Shown one piece after another: positions 51,392 to 60,861 of a stretch of 60,861 nt of DNA. The stretch spans positions 1-60,861 of the forward strand of contig NZ_BBAJ01000006.1 of NCBI RefSeq assembly GCF_001311195.1, in the 5' to 3' direction. The notes beneath the pieces are model-generated. The model was not told the origin of the DNA. It worked only from the letters and a program-made list of their open reading frames with translations, and made no database searches. A program made the position numbers and the translations under genes. Position 1 is the first letter of the stretch. Each line of letters starts with the position of its first letter. Origin of the DNA: Lacticaseibacillus camelliae DSM 22697 = JCM 13995 (lineage in GTDB: Bacteria > Bacillota > Bacilli > Lactobacillales > Lactobacillaceae).

Positions 51392-51654
51392 ATGCGATTA
51401 GATAAATTTTTGAAGGTTTCGCGCATCATCAAACGCCGCACGGTGGCTAAAGAAATCGCCGACAAAGGGCGGATCTCGATCAACGGCCGCGTGCCAAATC
51501 GAGCAGCGACGTGGCCATCGGTGACACGCTGGTAATCGTTTTTGGCAACAAGACCCTGACGGTCAAGGTTGCGGCCTTAAACGAGCTCACCAAGAAAGAG
51601 CAGGCCGGGGAAATGTACACGGTCGTGGATGAAAGCTACAAAGAAAGTTATTAA
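51392..51654 (+). CDS. rqcP: S4-domain RNA-binding protein RqcP, one frameshift
   Basis: Reconstructed length is 87 aa. [20 protein letters not shown] is the S4 domain start; after correction [20 protein letters not shown] follows. RqcP (YabO) works with RqcH in adding poly-Ala tails to stalled nascent chains in ribosome quality control. A G is missing near 51493 (TGGCC read as TGCC). GGAAGGA precedes ATG 51392, which lies 2 bp after the flippase stop. Confidence 0.92.
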
Positions 51655-51684
51655 ACTGTAACGCACTGCGTGACGGGGCTTTGT

Positions 51685-51690
51685 TATACT
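51685..51690 (+). promoter_or_regulatory. divIC extended -10
   Basis: TGTTATACT: TATACT with TG upstream, 33 bp before the divIC ATG. Confidence 0.55.
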
Positions 51691-51722
51691 AGATCTATCA
51701 GCATGATTAAGGTGGGTTCTTG

Positions 51723-52097
51723 ATGGCTTCTAATATTCGACAGTTGCGGCCAACGCAAACAGTTAAACAGCCGGTGCACACGAGCCGGTCTCTGCGTGTT
51801 CATAAACGCCGACTGGTGACGTTTGCCGCGGCTTTAGTGATGATCTGTGGGGTGGGCGGCTACCAGCTGGTGTCGACCAACAATGCCATCAAGACGCAGT
51901 CGACGGCAGTGGCGTCGGCCAAAGCCGATTTAGCGCAGGCCAAGGCGCAGAAGCAATCATTGAAGGTCAAAATCGACCAGTTGAACAATGAACAGTATCT
52001 GGGCAAATTGGTCCGCGAACGTTATCTCATGTCTAAACCGGGGGAAGTTGTTTTCTCCCTGCCATCCGTCCAAACCGACACGCAGAACTCGAATTAA
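51723..52097 (+). CDS. divIC: Septum formation initiator DivIC-like
   Basis: Intact, 124 aa. One N-terminal membrane helix (VTFAAALVMICGVGGYQLV) flanked by a basic cytosolic segment, then an external coiled coil (STAVASAKADLAQAKAQKQS) and LVRERYLMSKPGEVVFSLP, the FtsB/DivIC ending. Part of the FtsL-DivIB-DivIC complex of the divisome. ATG 51723 follows AAGGTGGGTTCTTG. Position between rqcP and yabR is conserved. Confidence 0.92.
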   Translation: MASNIRQLRPTQTVKQPVHTSRSLRVHKRRLVTFAAALVMICGVGGYQLVSTNNAIKTQSTAVASAKADLAQAKAQKQSLKVKIDQLNNEQYLGKLVRERYLMSKPGEVVFSLPSVQTDTQNSN

Positions 52098-52127
52098 CCG
52101 CGAGCTCGTCTGTTGCGTGGCGGTTTT
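52096..52127 (+). terminator. divIC terminator
   Basis: AACCGC/GCGGTT with an 18-base interior and TTT, overlapping the stop. Confidence 0.55.
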
Positions 52128-52176
52128 TGCGTGGTATACTTAGAGTCACAAATCATTCAGGAGGACATCTTTTTAT

Positions 52177-52677
52177 ATGGCGATTGAAGTTGGCGAGAAG
52201 TTAACAGGTAAGGTCACAGGGATCACGAATTTCGGGGCGTTTGTCGACCTGGGTTCCGGGACGACCGGCCTGGTGCACATCAGCGAGATCTCTGACGCTT
52301 ACGTCAAAGATATTCACGATGTGCTGAGCGTTGGGGATGAAGTCACCGTTAAGGTCATGACCATCAAGGACGGTAAGATCGGCCTTTCGATTAGAAAAGC
52401 GGTCGATAAGCCGGCAGGGGAACACGCTCAAAGCAGCCACGGTGGTCACTTCAATCATGCGCCGCACGCCGAAAGTCACGGGGAGCGCAATTTCAACGGG
52501 CCGCGACCGCACAGCAACGGCGGCGGTCGCGGCTTTGGTCACGCTGGCAAGGATGCGCCCAAAGATGACTTTGATTCGATGATGTCCGGATTTCTCAAAG
52601 AAAGTGAGTCACGGCTGAGCGACCTGCGGCACAACACCGAGGGTAAGCGCGGCGGCCGTGGCGGCCGGCGGAGTTAA
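52177..52677 (+). CDS. yabR: S1 RNA-binding domain protein, YabR-like
   Basis: Intact, 166 aa. Residues about 5-75 form an S1 domain (GKVTGITNFGAFVDLGSGTT; GLVHISEISDAYVKDIHDVL; KIGLSIRKA). The rest is a His/Gly/Asn/Arg-rich tail, FNHAPHAESHGERNFNGPRP, ending RGGRGGRRS. Relatives associate with ribosomes or mRNA, exact role unclear. TATACT lies about 40 bp upstream (in GGTATACTTAG) and TCAGGAGGA gives the RBS. Confidence 0.9.
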   Translation: MAIEVGEKLTGKVTGITNFGAFVDLGSGTTGLVHISEISDAYVKDIHDVLSVGDEVTVKVMTIKDGKIGLSIRKAVDKPAGEHAQSSHGGHFNHAPHAESHGERNFNGPRPHSNGGGRGFGHAGKDAPKDDFDSMMSGFLKESESRLSDLRHNTEGKRGGRGGRRS

Positions 52678-52682
52678 GCCGA

Positions 52683-52711
52683 TGCCGAGGGCTGTCCTCG
52701 GCACTTTTTTT
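52683..52711 (+). terminator. yabR terminator
   Basis: TGCCGAGG-GCTGT-CCTCGGCA then a T run. Confidence 0.9.
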
Positions 52712-52809
52712 TACCGGTGATGTGACACACTGTCAGAAATCAGCCTTTAGTATGACGAAGCCGCAAGCTCCGTGTGCTAGGCTGGTCAACATGCGGAAAG
52801 GAGCTAGCC

Positions 52810-54136
52810 ATGCGCTCAGCTGAGCAGTTGATTGCACCATTTCATTTGCCCGTGGGTCAGCGAGTCGTGCTGGCGGTGTCCGGTGGGGTCGATTCAACTG
52901 TGTTGATGAACCTGCTGAGCGTTCTGCATCCGCACCGGTTGCAGCTGACGGTGGCCACGTTTGATCACCGGCTGCGCCCGACCAGCGCGGCAGAGCAGGC
53001 TCAGGTCGTCCAGGCCGCTGAAGCACTGAAGCTGCCGGTCAAAACCGGGGCGTGGGCGGTGGCAGATCACCCCGCGCACGGGCTGGAGGCAGCGGCCCGC
53101 AAGGCGCGATACGCGTTCTTGCGCCAAGTTGCCAAGCGGTCGGGGCAAGCGTTCTGATGACGGCGCACCACGCCGACGATCAGCTGGAAACGCTCCTTTT
53201 CCGACTGGCCAGAAGCGGTTCAGTGACCGGCATGACCGGCATTGCGCCGATGCGCCGCTGGGGTGATTTGCTGGTGGTTCGGCCGCTGCTCACGGTCCCT
53301 AAAGCGGCCCTGGTTGCCTACGCGGCCGAAGCTAAGTTGGCGTACTGCCAGGACGACAGCAATCTTGACGTGCACTACGCGCGCAACCGGTTGCGGCGAG
53401 ATGCAGTGCCTGCGATGAAGGCGGTCAACGCAGGGGTCTTGCAGCATGCAGGGCGCTTTAGCCGCGACCTCGAAGCCACAATGCTGCTCGCTCAGCGGCA
53501 GGTCAACGAGATGCTCCCGCCCAATGCGGCCGCGCCGCTTGACTGGCATCGCTACGCTGACGAACCTGAGGCGATTCAACAGTTATTGTTGACCAGTGCT
53601 TTGACGCGCTGGCACGTGCAAGTCAAACCGCCGGTGCAGGCGGCCTTGCTGGGAGCACTGGCCGCTGGTCGCGGCACCAAGCAGTTTGATGTGGCCGGTG
53701 GGCGGAAGGTGGTCGCTGCATACGGTCAGCTCAGCGTGAGGGGGGCAGACGCGCACCCTGGTGCCGTCACGCTGAAAGACTTAAACCGGTGGTATTCAGT
53801 TGGGCGGTGTCAGTTCGGGGTGTTTACCCACTTGCCGGCCGGCGCCCGAAAGCTCGCGGCAGTGCCTGTCGCACCGGTCCTCCTGCGCACCCGGCGGCCA
53901 CACGATGAGGTCCAATTGGCAAATGGTCAGCATCAGCTGCTGCGGCGATTTTTTTTATCAATCAAAAAATTCCGCAACCGGCGCGCAGTCTCAGACTGGT
54001 CGCCGCGGCCGGTAATCAGGTCTTCTGGGTCGAAGGAATTGCGCCACGTCAATTGTTTGCTGGTTCTCAAACTGATATACTGCAAACAGTATTGGCAATG
54101 AAATCAGACACAAAGGATGAGGCAGCGCATGAATGA
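52810..54136 (+). CDS. tilS: tRNA(Ile)-lysidine synthetase, two frameshifts
   Basis: Reconstructed length is about 442 aa. Converts C34 of tRNA-Ile2 to lysidine; essential. P-loop [56 protein letters not shown] and [14 protein letters not shown] are diagnostic; a C-terminal RNA-binding part follows. One G is missing near 53138 (CGGGTC read as CGGTC). The T run at 53949-53956 has eight where nine or six is needed; corrected tail reads [20 protein letters not shown] and ends at 54136, overlapping hpt by 8 bp. Confidence 0.93.
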
Positions 54137-54668
54137 CGACATACTGAAGGTGCTTTACTCAAAACAGGATATCGATGCGATCATCAAACGGCTTGCTGGC
54201 GAGATCTCTCGGGATTACGCGGGCAAGAATCCGCTGGTCGTCTGCATCTTAAAAGGGGCGATTATGTTTATGACCGACCTGGTCCGTGAGCTAGATGAAT
54301 ACGTTGAGCTGGATTTCATGGACGTTTCCAGTTATGGGAACGCGACTGAGAGCTCTGGCGAGGTCAAGGTCATCAAGGATTTGGATACCAGCGTGGCCGG
54401 CCGCGACGTACTGATCGTCGAAGACATTGTTGATACTGGCAGGACCTTGTCTTACCTGATCAAAATCTTTAAGACTCGCGATGCCAAGTCCATTAAGGTT
54501 TGCACCCTGATGGACAAACCCGACCGCCGCATTAAGACGGTCAAGGCGGATTACGTGGGGACGAAGGTGCCTAACGAATTCGTCGTCGGTTACGGCCTGG
54601 ATTACGCTGAGCGTTATCGTAACCTGCCGTACATCGGTGTGCTGAAACCGGCAATCTATGAGAACTGA
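54129..54668 (+). CDS. hpt: Hypoxanthine phosphoribosyltransferase
   Basis: Intact, 179 aa. Purine salvage: hypoxanthine or guanine plus [24 protein letters not shown], the PRPP loop [20 protein letters not shown] and [20 protein letters not shown] match. ATG 54129 lies 7 bp after AAGGATGAGG and overlaps the corrected tilS end, giving the conserved tilS-hpt-ftsH order. Confidence 0.97.
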   Translation: MNDDILKVLYSKQDIDAIIKRLAGEISRDYAGKNPLVVCILKGAIMFMTDLVRELDEYVELDFMDVSSYGNATESSGEVKVIKDLDTSVAGRDVLIVEDIVDTGRTLSYLIKIFKTRDAKSIKVCTLMDKPDRRIKTVKADYVGTKVPNEFVVGYGLDYAERYRNLPYIGVLKPAIYEN

Positions 54669-54737
54669 GTGTCAGCATAGCTTGGGTGTATCATGTTACT
54701 ATAAATATATTATCCACTACGTTGCTGGAGGTTATGC

Positions 54738-56970
54738 ATGAAGAAAAAACAAAATGGGCTATTTGGCAGCACGCTGACCTATGTGGTTCTTTTTTGTCGT
54801 GCTGGTCACCGTGTTTGCATGGTACCTGCGCGGCAATAGTGGCAGCACGACCCAGGAGCTGAGCTCTAGTCAGTTCATCTCTGAGCTGCAGAAGGACAAA
54901 ATCAAGTCCTTCTCGATCCAGCCAAGTGGCGGCGTCTACAAAGTCACAGGGGAATACAAGAACGCGAAGAAGGTCACAAACGACCAGACTGGTCTCGGCT
55001 GATGGGGGCAACCTCAAGCACGACCTCTCACTTCTCATCTTATGTTCCGACGAACAACACCTATATGCAGACGATCACCAAGGCAGCCGATAAAAATGAC
55101 GTTGCCATTAGCACGCAGGAGGAAAGCTCCTCCAGCGTTTGGGTGACACTGCTGATCACAGTACTGCCGCTGGTTATTTTCATGGTGTTCTTCTACATGA
55201 TGATGAACCAGTCTGGTCAAGGCGGCGGCAACGGTCGAGTGATGAACTTCGGCAAGTCCAAAGCCAAGCCGGCGGATAAGAAGGCCAATAAGGTCCGCTT
55301 CTCCGATGTTGCCGGTGAGGAAGAAGAAAAGCAGGAACTGGTCGAGGTCGTTGAGTTCCTGAAGGATCCCCACAAGTTCTCTAAGTTAGGTGCCCGCATC
55401 CCAGCCGGGGTGCTGTTGGAGGGCTCCGGGTACTGGTAAAACCTTGCTGGCCAAGGCGGTTGCCGGTGAAGCCGGCGTGCCGTTCTTCTCAATTTCCGGG
55501 TCTGACTTCGTTGAAATGTTTGTCGGGGTCGGGGCTTCTCGTGTGCGTGACCTGTTCGATCAGGCCAAGAAGAGCGCACCGTCGATCATCTTTATCGATG
55601 AAATTGATGCGGTCGGTCGTCAGCGTGGTGCCGGCATGGGCGGCGGCCACGATGAACGTGAACAGACCTTGAACCAGTTGCTGGTTGAAATGGACGGGTT
55701 TACAGGCAACGAAGGTGTCATTGTCATCGCGGCGACTAACCGTTCCGATGTGCTTGATCCAGCGCTGCTGCGGCCAGGCCGGTTTGACCGGAAAATTCTG
55801 GTTGGGCAGCCTGACGTTAAGGGCCGTGAAGCGATCCTCAAAGTTCACGCGAAGAATAAGCCTTTGGCCGACGATGTTGACCTGGCTGAGTTGGCACGGC
55901 AAACCCCTGGGTTTGTTGGGGCCGATCTTGAAAACGTGCTGAACGAAGCGGCCTTGGTTGCCGCTCGCCGGAGCAAAGACAAGATCGATGCCAGCGATAT
56001 TGATGAAGCGGAAGACCGCGTCATCGCCGGGCCGGCCAAGAAAAACAAGGTCATTGCGCCAAAGGACCGGGAAATCACGGCTTACCACGAAGCGGGTCAC
56101 GCTTTGATCGGGTTAGTTCTTTCTGATTCGCGGGTCGTGCGTAAGGTTACCATCATTCCTCGCGGCCGGGCTGGCGGTTACGCCATCACCCTGCCGAAGG
56201 AAGATCAGTACATGCTGACTAAGAAGGACCTGAACGAGCAGATCATCGGATTGATGGGTGGCCGGGCTGCTGAAGAGATCATCTTTGGCATTAAAGCCAC
56301 TGGCGCCTCCAATGACTTTGAGCAGGCCACTCAGCTTGCAAGGAGCATGGTCACAACCTATGGGATGTCCGATCGTCTGGGGCCTGTGACCCTTGAACGT
56401 GAAGGTGGCCAGCCGTTCGTCGGCGCTCAGTACGGTCAGTCTGCACCTTACTCGCAGCAGACCGCGACCGCCATTGATGATGAAGTTCGGCGGATCCTTG
56501 AGGAAGACCACCAGCGGGCTCACGACATTATCGAGAGCCACCGCGAGCAGCATAAGCTCATCGCCGATGCCTTGCTGAAGTACGAAACTTTGGACGAAAA
56601 GCAGATCCTGTCCCTGTTTAAGGACGGCAAGATGCCTGAAGACCAAAGCGAATTCCCGAGTGAAAAAGCGGAGGCGGCAACCTTTGAGGAAGCCAAGAAA
56701 GCTTTGGAACAAAAGGACAAGGCAAAGCAGCAGGCAGGCAGTTCCGCCGCTGATACAGACGGCTCGGCTGCCAGCACGGCTGAATCGGCCGCCAGTGCCT
56801 CTGAAACTGCTGACAGCGTCGCCGGTAGTGCCAGTGCCGCTGAAAATAACGATGCCAGCGAGTCAACAGCCTCGTCTGCACCTGCCTCAGAAAGCACCAG
56901 CCAAGCCTCTGACTCTGAAAGTGCGCAAAGTGATGCGTCGGCTTCACCCGATGACCATCCAGAAGATTAA
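54738..56970 (+). CDS. ftsH: ATP-dependent zinc metalloprotease FtsH, three frameshifts
   Basis: Reconstructed length is about 745 aa. Membrane AAA+ protease: two N-terminal helices around an external domain, then Walker A (restored [14 protein letters not shown]), Walker [17 protein letters not shown], second region of homology RPGRFDRKI, and zinc motif [14 protein letters not shown]. Breaks: near 54783 (one extra or two missing), one C missing near 54999 (GGCCTGATG read as GGCTGATG), two missing near 55424. An unusual 75-residue tail rich in Ser, Ala, Asp and Glu follows ([20 protein letters not shown]). TGGAGG precedes ATG 54738. Confidence 0.95.
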
Positions 56971-56983
56971 GCAAAGCTTAGAG

Positions 56984-57013
56984 CGGTCGCTTCGATTAGC
57001 GGCCGTTTTTTTT
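56984..57013 (+). terminator. ftsH terminator
   Basis: CGGTCGCT-TCGATT-AGCGGCCG with one G-T pair, then eight T. Confidence 0.88.
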
Positions 57014-57081
57014 GCTGCCTGCCAGCGCGTTGGACTGAAGGACCGCTTTCTGAAAAAGTGGCAGGGCTGCGGGTTTTCTGG

Positions 57082-57087
57082 TATGAT
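57082..57087 (+). promoter_or_regulatory. hslO extended -10
   Basis: TGGTATGAT, 32 bp before the hslO ATG. Confidence 0.55.
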
Positions 57088-57119
57088 ACTTTCGTTTAGT
57101 TAGCCAAGGAGATGCCAAA

Positions 57120-58019
57120 ATGTCTGATCAATTGATCACTGCCGTATCCAAAGATGGGGCCTTCCGTGTATTTGCGGTGGACGCCACACACACGATTGCT
57201 GAAGCCCAGCGGCGCCATGACACCTGGAGTGCGGCGAGTGCCGCTTTGGGGCGCACCATGGTCGCGACGCTGCTGCTTTCAGCGGCCGGACTGAAGGGGG
57301 CAGACGATCTGCTGACCGTTCGCCTGAAGGGGGATGGGCCGGTCAGCTTCATCGTCGTCGACGGCACCAGCCACGGGACCGTGCGCGGGTACATTGAGCA
57401 GCCGCACGTGACGCTTCCGCTGAATCTGGTGGGTAAAATCGATGTGGCGCGCGCAGTCGGCAGTCGAGGTCTGCTGGCGGTCACCAAGGACTTAGGCTTT
57501 GGTCAGCCGTTTACCGGTCAGGTACCGTTAGTTTCCGGCGAGTTAGGCGAGGACTTCGCATACTATCTCACGCAATCCGAGCAGATTCCGTCGGCGGTTG
57601 GGCTGTCGGTGTTTGTGAACGCCGATAACACGATTCAGGTTGCAGGCGGGTTTATGATTCAAGCCCTGCCCGACGCGAGCCAAGAGGAGATCACGGCGGT
57701 TGAAACGGCGGTGAAGACGCTGCCGCTAACGTCTGAAATGCTGCGCCAGGGCATGACGCCGGCAGAAATTGCGACGCGGGCGATGGGCGATGTGGCCATT
57801 GACGTGGTCGCGACCAAACCGGTCAGCTTCAAATGTAACTGCAGCAAGGCGCATTTTGGTGACATCATGAAGTCCCTTCGCCGCGATGAGTTGACGGCAA
57901 TGATCCAGGAAGACCATGGCGCCGAGGCCGTATGCAAGTTTTGCGGGCGCAAGTACGAGTATTCTGAAACCGAGTTAACGGCATTTTTACAAGAAAAGGA
58001 TGAAGATAATGGCAACTGA
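57120..58019 (+). CDS. hslO: Hsp33 redox-regulated chaperonin
   Basis: Intact, 299 aa. Holdase activated by oxidation. N-terminal chaperone domain (HDTWSAASAALGRTMVATLL; GDGPVSFIVVDGTSHGTVRG) and C-terminal zinc switch with the four Cys in FKCNCSKAHF and VCKFCGRKYEYSE. AAGGAG precedes the ATG. Its last codons overlap the start of dusB by 11 bp. Confidence 0.95.
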   Translation: MSDQLITAVSKDGAFRVFAVDATHTIAEAQRRHDTWSAASAALGRTMVATLLLSAAGLKGADDLLTVRLKGDGPVSFIVVDGTSHGTVRGYIEQPHVTLPLNLVGKIDVARAVGSRGLLAVTKDLGFGQPFTGQVPLVSGELGEDFAYYLTQSEQIPSAVGLSVFVNADNTIQVAGGFMIQALPDASQEEITAVETAVKTLPLTSEMLRQGMTPAEIATRAMGDVAIDVVATKPVSFKCNCSKAHFGDIMKSLRRDELTAMIQEDHGAEAVCKFCGRKYEYSETELTAFLQEKDEDNGN

Positions 58020-59025
58020 TTCACTGAGCTGGAAGATTGGCGACGTCACGATTCCTAATCGCGTTGTGGTGGCCCCCATGGCGGGCATCACGAACGCGGC
58101 ATTTCGCGTGACGGCCAAAGAGTTTGGCGCCGGGCTGGTCGTGTGCGAGATGATTTCGGACCGGGGGATCATGTACCACAACAAAAAAACGTTGAGTATG
58201 CTATTTGTTGATCCGCGTGAGCATCCAATCTCGATTCAGATTTTTGGTGGCAATAAAGAAAATTTGGTGAACGCGGCTAAGTTTATCGACCAAAATACTG
58301 AGGCCGACATTATCGACATCAACATGGGCTGCCCGGTGCCCAAGGTCACCAAAACAGATTCTGGGGCCCACTGGCTGCTGGATCCGAACAAAATTTACGA
58401 AATGGTCGCGGCCGTCGTTGACGCGGTGCACAAGCCGGTGACGGTCAAGATGCGCACCGGTTGGGATGATGATCATATTTACGCGGTGGAAAATGCTTTG
58501 GCCGCTGAACGTGCCGGCGCATCGGCACTGGCCATGCATGGGCGCACGCGTGAACAGCTATACCGCGGCCATGCGGACTGGAACATCCTCAAGGAAGTGA
58601 AGCACCAGCTGCACATTCCGTTCATGGGCAATGGTGACGTGCGCTCGCCGCAGGACGCCAAGCGAATGCTAGACGAAGTGGGGGCGGATGCGGTCATGAT
58701 CGGCCGGGCCGCGCTTGGTAACCCTTGGATGCTGCGCGGCGTGGAGACTTATCTTCGCACTGGTGAGTTGATTCCTGAACCGACGCCGCGCGAAAAGATC
58801 GAGACCGCCAAGTTGCAGCTTCACCGCCTGGTGGAGCTCAAAGGCGAGCACCTGGCTGTGCGAGAGTTCCGCAGTCAGGCCGCATACTACCTGAAGGGCA
58901 TTCCGCGTGCAGCCCGGACCAAGGCCGCGGCAATGAGCGTGGAGACTGAGCAGGAAGTGGACGATATTTTTGACCGCTTTGTCGAAGAGACTGAAGCCCG
59001 CGAAAAAGCGCAAGCAGCCGGCTAG
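58009..59025 (+). CDS. dusB: tRNA-dihydrouridine synthase DusB
   Basis: Intact, 338 aa. FMN enzyme reducing uridines in t[23 protein letters not shown], the catalytic Cys in [32 protein letters not shown] and [20 protein letters not shown] match. I prefer ATG 58009, 7 bp after AAAAGGATGA, over ATG 58000, which lies within that site. hslO-dusB-lysS is a conserved Firmicutes order. Confidence 0.94.
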   Translation: MATDSLSWKIGDVTIPNRVVVAPMAGITNAAFRVTAKEFGAGLVVCEMISDRGIMYHNKKTLSMLFVDPREHPISIQIFGGNKENLVNAAKFIDQNTEADIIDINMGCPVPKVTKTDSGAHWLLDPNKIYEMVAAVVDAVHKPVTVKMRTGWDDDHIYAVENALAAERAGASALAMHGRTREQLYRGHADWNILKEVKHQLHIPFMGNGDVRSPQDAKRMLDEVGADAVMIGRAALGNPWMLRGVETYLRTGELIPEPTPREKIETAKLQLHRLVELKGEHLAVREFRSQAAYYLKGIPRAARTKAAAMSVETEQEVDDIFDRFVEETEAREKAQAAG

Positions 59026-59039
59026 CCGGTTGCTTTTTT
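59013..59039 (+). terminator. dusB terminator overlapping the stop
   Basis: AGCAGCCGG-CTAG-CCGGTTGCT then T. The dusB TAG stop lies in the loop. Confidence 0.85.
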
Positions 59040-59084
59040 ACTGTGACATTGGCAAAATGGCTAAGGACACGACAGGAGGAAAAC

Positions 59085-60568
<1,484 letters not shown>

Positions 60569-60572
60569 GGGT

Positions 60573-60600
60573 AAAAGCCACTGCTTGCAGCGGCTTTTTT
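60573..60600 (+). terminator. lysS terminator
   Basis: AAAAGCC.CTG-CTTG-CAG.GGCTTTTTT with one mismatch. Confidence 0.82.
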
Positions 60601-60728
60601 CTTTTGGAGCGGGAATGATTAACTCCGGATAAAAGTGGCGTTCACAGAGTGAAATAGTGCTAAAACTCTAACAATGAATAATCTCCAGTCCGATGATGTT
60701 CGGGATTGTGAAAAAGATTCGAAATTTG

Positions 60729-60757
60729 TTGACGGTCTGCGGCCTGGCTGATATGAT
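60729..60757 (+). promoter_or_regulatory. Tandem strong promoter P1 (probable rRNA operon)
   Basis: TTGACG (60729-60734), exactly 17 bp, TATGAT (60752-60757). An AT-rich tract with A runs (GTGAAAAAGATTCGAAATTTG, about 60708-60728) precedes the -35, like an UP element. Confidence 0.7.
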
Positions 60758-60816
60758 AAATAGCGTCGTTGAGGCAATCATCGTGGTTGCCATGCGCTGA
60801 CAATTGAATGATTTAG

Positions 60817-60845
60817 TTGACAGCTATTGAGCAATCTGATATGAT
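60817..60845 (+). promoter_or_regulatory. Tandem strong promoter P2 (probable rRNA operon)
   Basis: TTGACA (60817-60822), exactly 17 bp, TATGAT (60840-60845). It repeats the CTGATATGAT of P1 88 bp downstream. Two near-consensus promoters in tandem with no gene before the window edge are typical of rrn P1/P2. Confidence 0.72.
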
Positions 60846-60861
60846 TTCAGAGTTGCCTTTT

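Noticed and set aside
60569-60728. A small gene after lysS
   Set aside because: No start codon with a ribosome binding site gives a plausible product; the stretch leads into tandem promoters.

Overview
This 60.9 kb window is a GC-rich chromosomal segment of a lactic acid bacterium. The L-lactate dehydrogenase closely resembles the Lacticaseibacillus casei type. The gene order pth-mfd-(MurJ-like flippase)-rqcP-divIC-yabR-tilS-hpt-ftsH-hslO-dusB-lysS, the FLP-type Crp/Fnr regulator, the type B L31 protein and the Met T-box also fit Lactobacillaceae. A high-GC relative of Lacticaseibacillus is my best guess; genus is an inference and species cannot be read from the sequence.

Layout. 1-5171: accessory enzymes (Nudix, DHFR-like, PEBP-like, PHP phosphatase, HELLH protein, sirtuin, Nudix, DUF72). 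5258-12263: housekeeping block metG, tatD-rnmV-ksgA, veg, a GNAT, ispE, with a degenerate LacD-like gene on the minus strand. 12408-16163: cation efflux pump, FLP-like redox regulator with a palindromic operator upstream, a GNAT and a FetAB-type ABC transporter. 16380-22614: purR, a VanZ/RDD membrane protein, a glycosyltransferase, glmU and prs. 22713-27397: mscL, a DUF218 membrane protein, a Nudix, an HD phosphohydrolase, DUF1934 and rpoE. 27448-31135: pyrG with a CTP attenuator leader, murA, rpmE2. 31333-36139: a candidate small RNA, small membrane, SUKH and hypothetical genes, murF, and an HTH repeat protein. 36452-45305: cshA, acpS-alr, Met T-box with metQ, an HTH-linker-DUF3800 gene, preQ1 riboswitch with queT, cbpB, ldh. 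45589-60568: the long pth-to-lysS housekeeping block. Two tandem consensus promoters at the right edge point to an rRNA operon just outside.

The dominant oddity is sequence quality. About 40 one- or two-base indels break 26 genes, many of them essential (metG, ksgA, ispE, pyrG, murA, alr, mfd, tilS, ftsH, lysS). Removing or restoring one base gives normal full-length proteins each time. Insertions fall in A/T runs of about six or more; deletions fall mostly in short G/C runs. I read these as uncorrected sequencing or assembly errors, and annotate each gene over its reconstructed span with the frameshift position.

Biology that remains once errors are discounted: a MurA with Asp in place of the catalytic Cys; an unassigned small RNA with a C-rich hairpin loop; an HTH protein with a long charged linker and a DUF3800 nuclease-like domain, with a perfect palindrome in its leader; an HTH protein with tandem Pro-Phe repeats; an orphan metQ under a T-box; a LacD paralogue without its lysines; and several RNA-controlled leaders (pyrG, metQ, queT, pth, possibly cshA).
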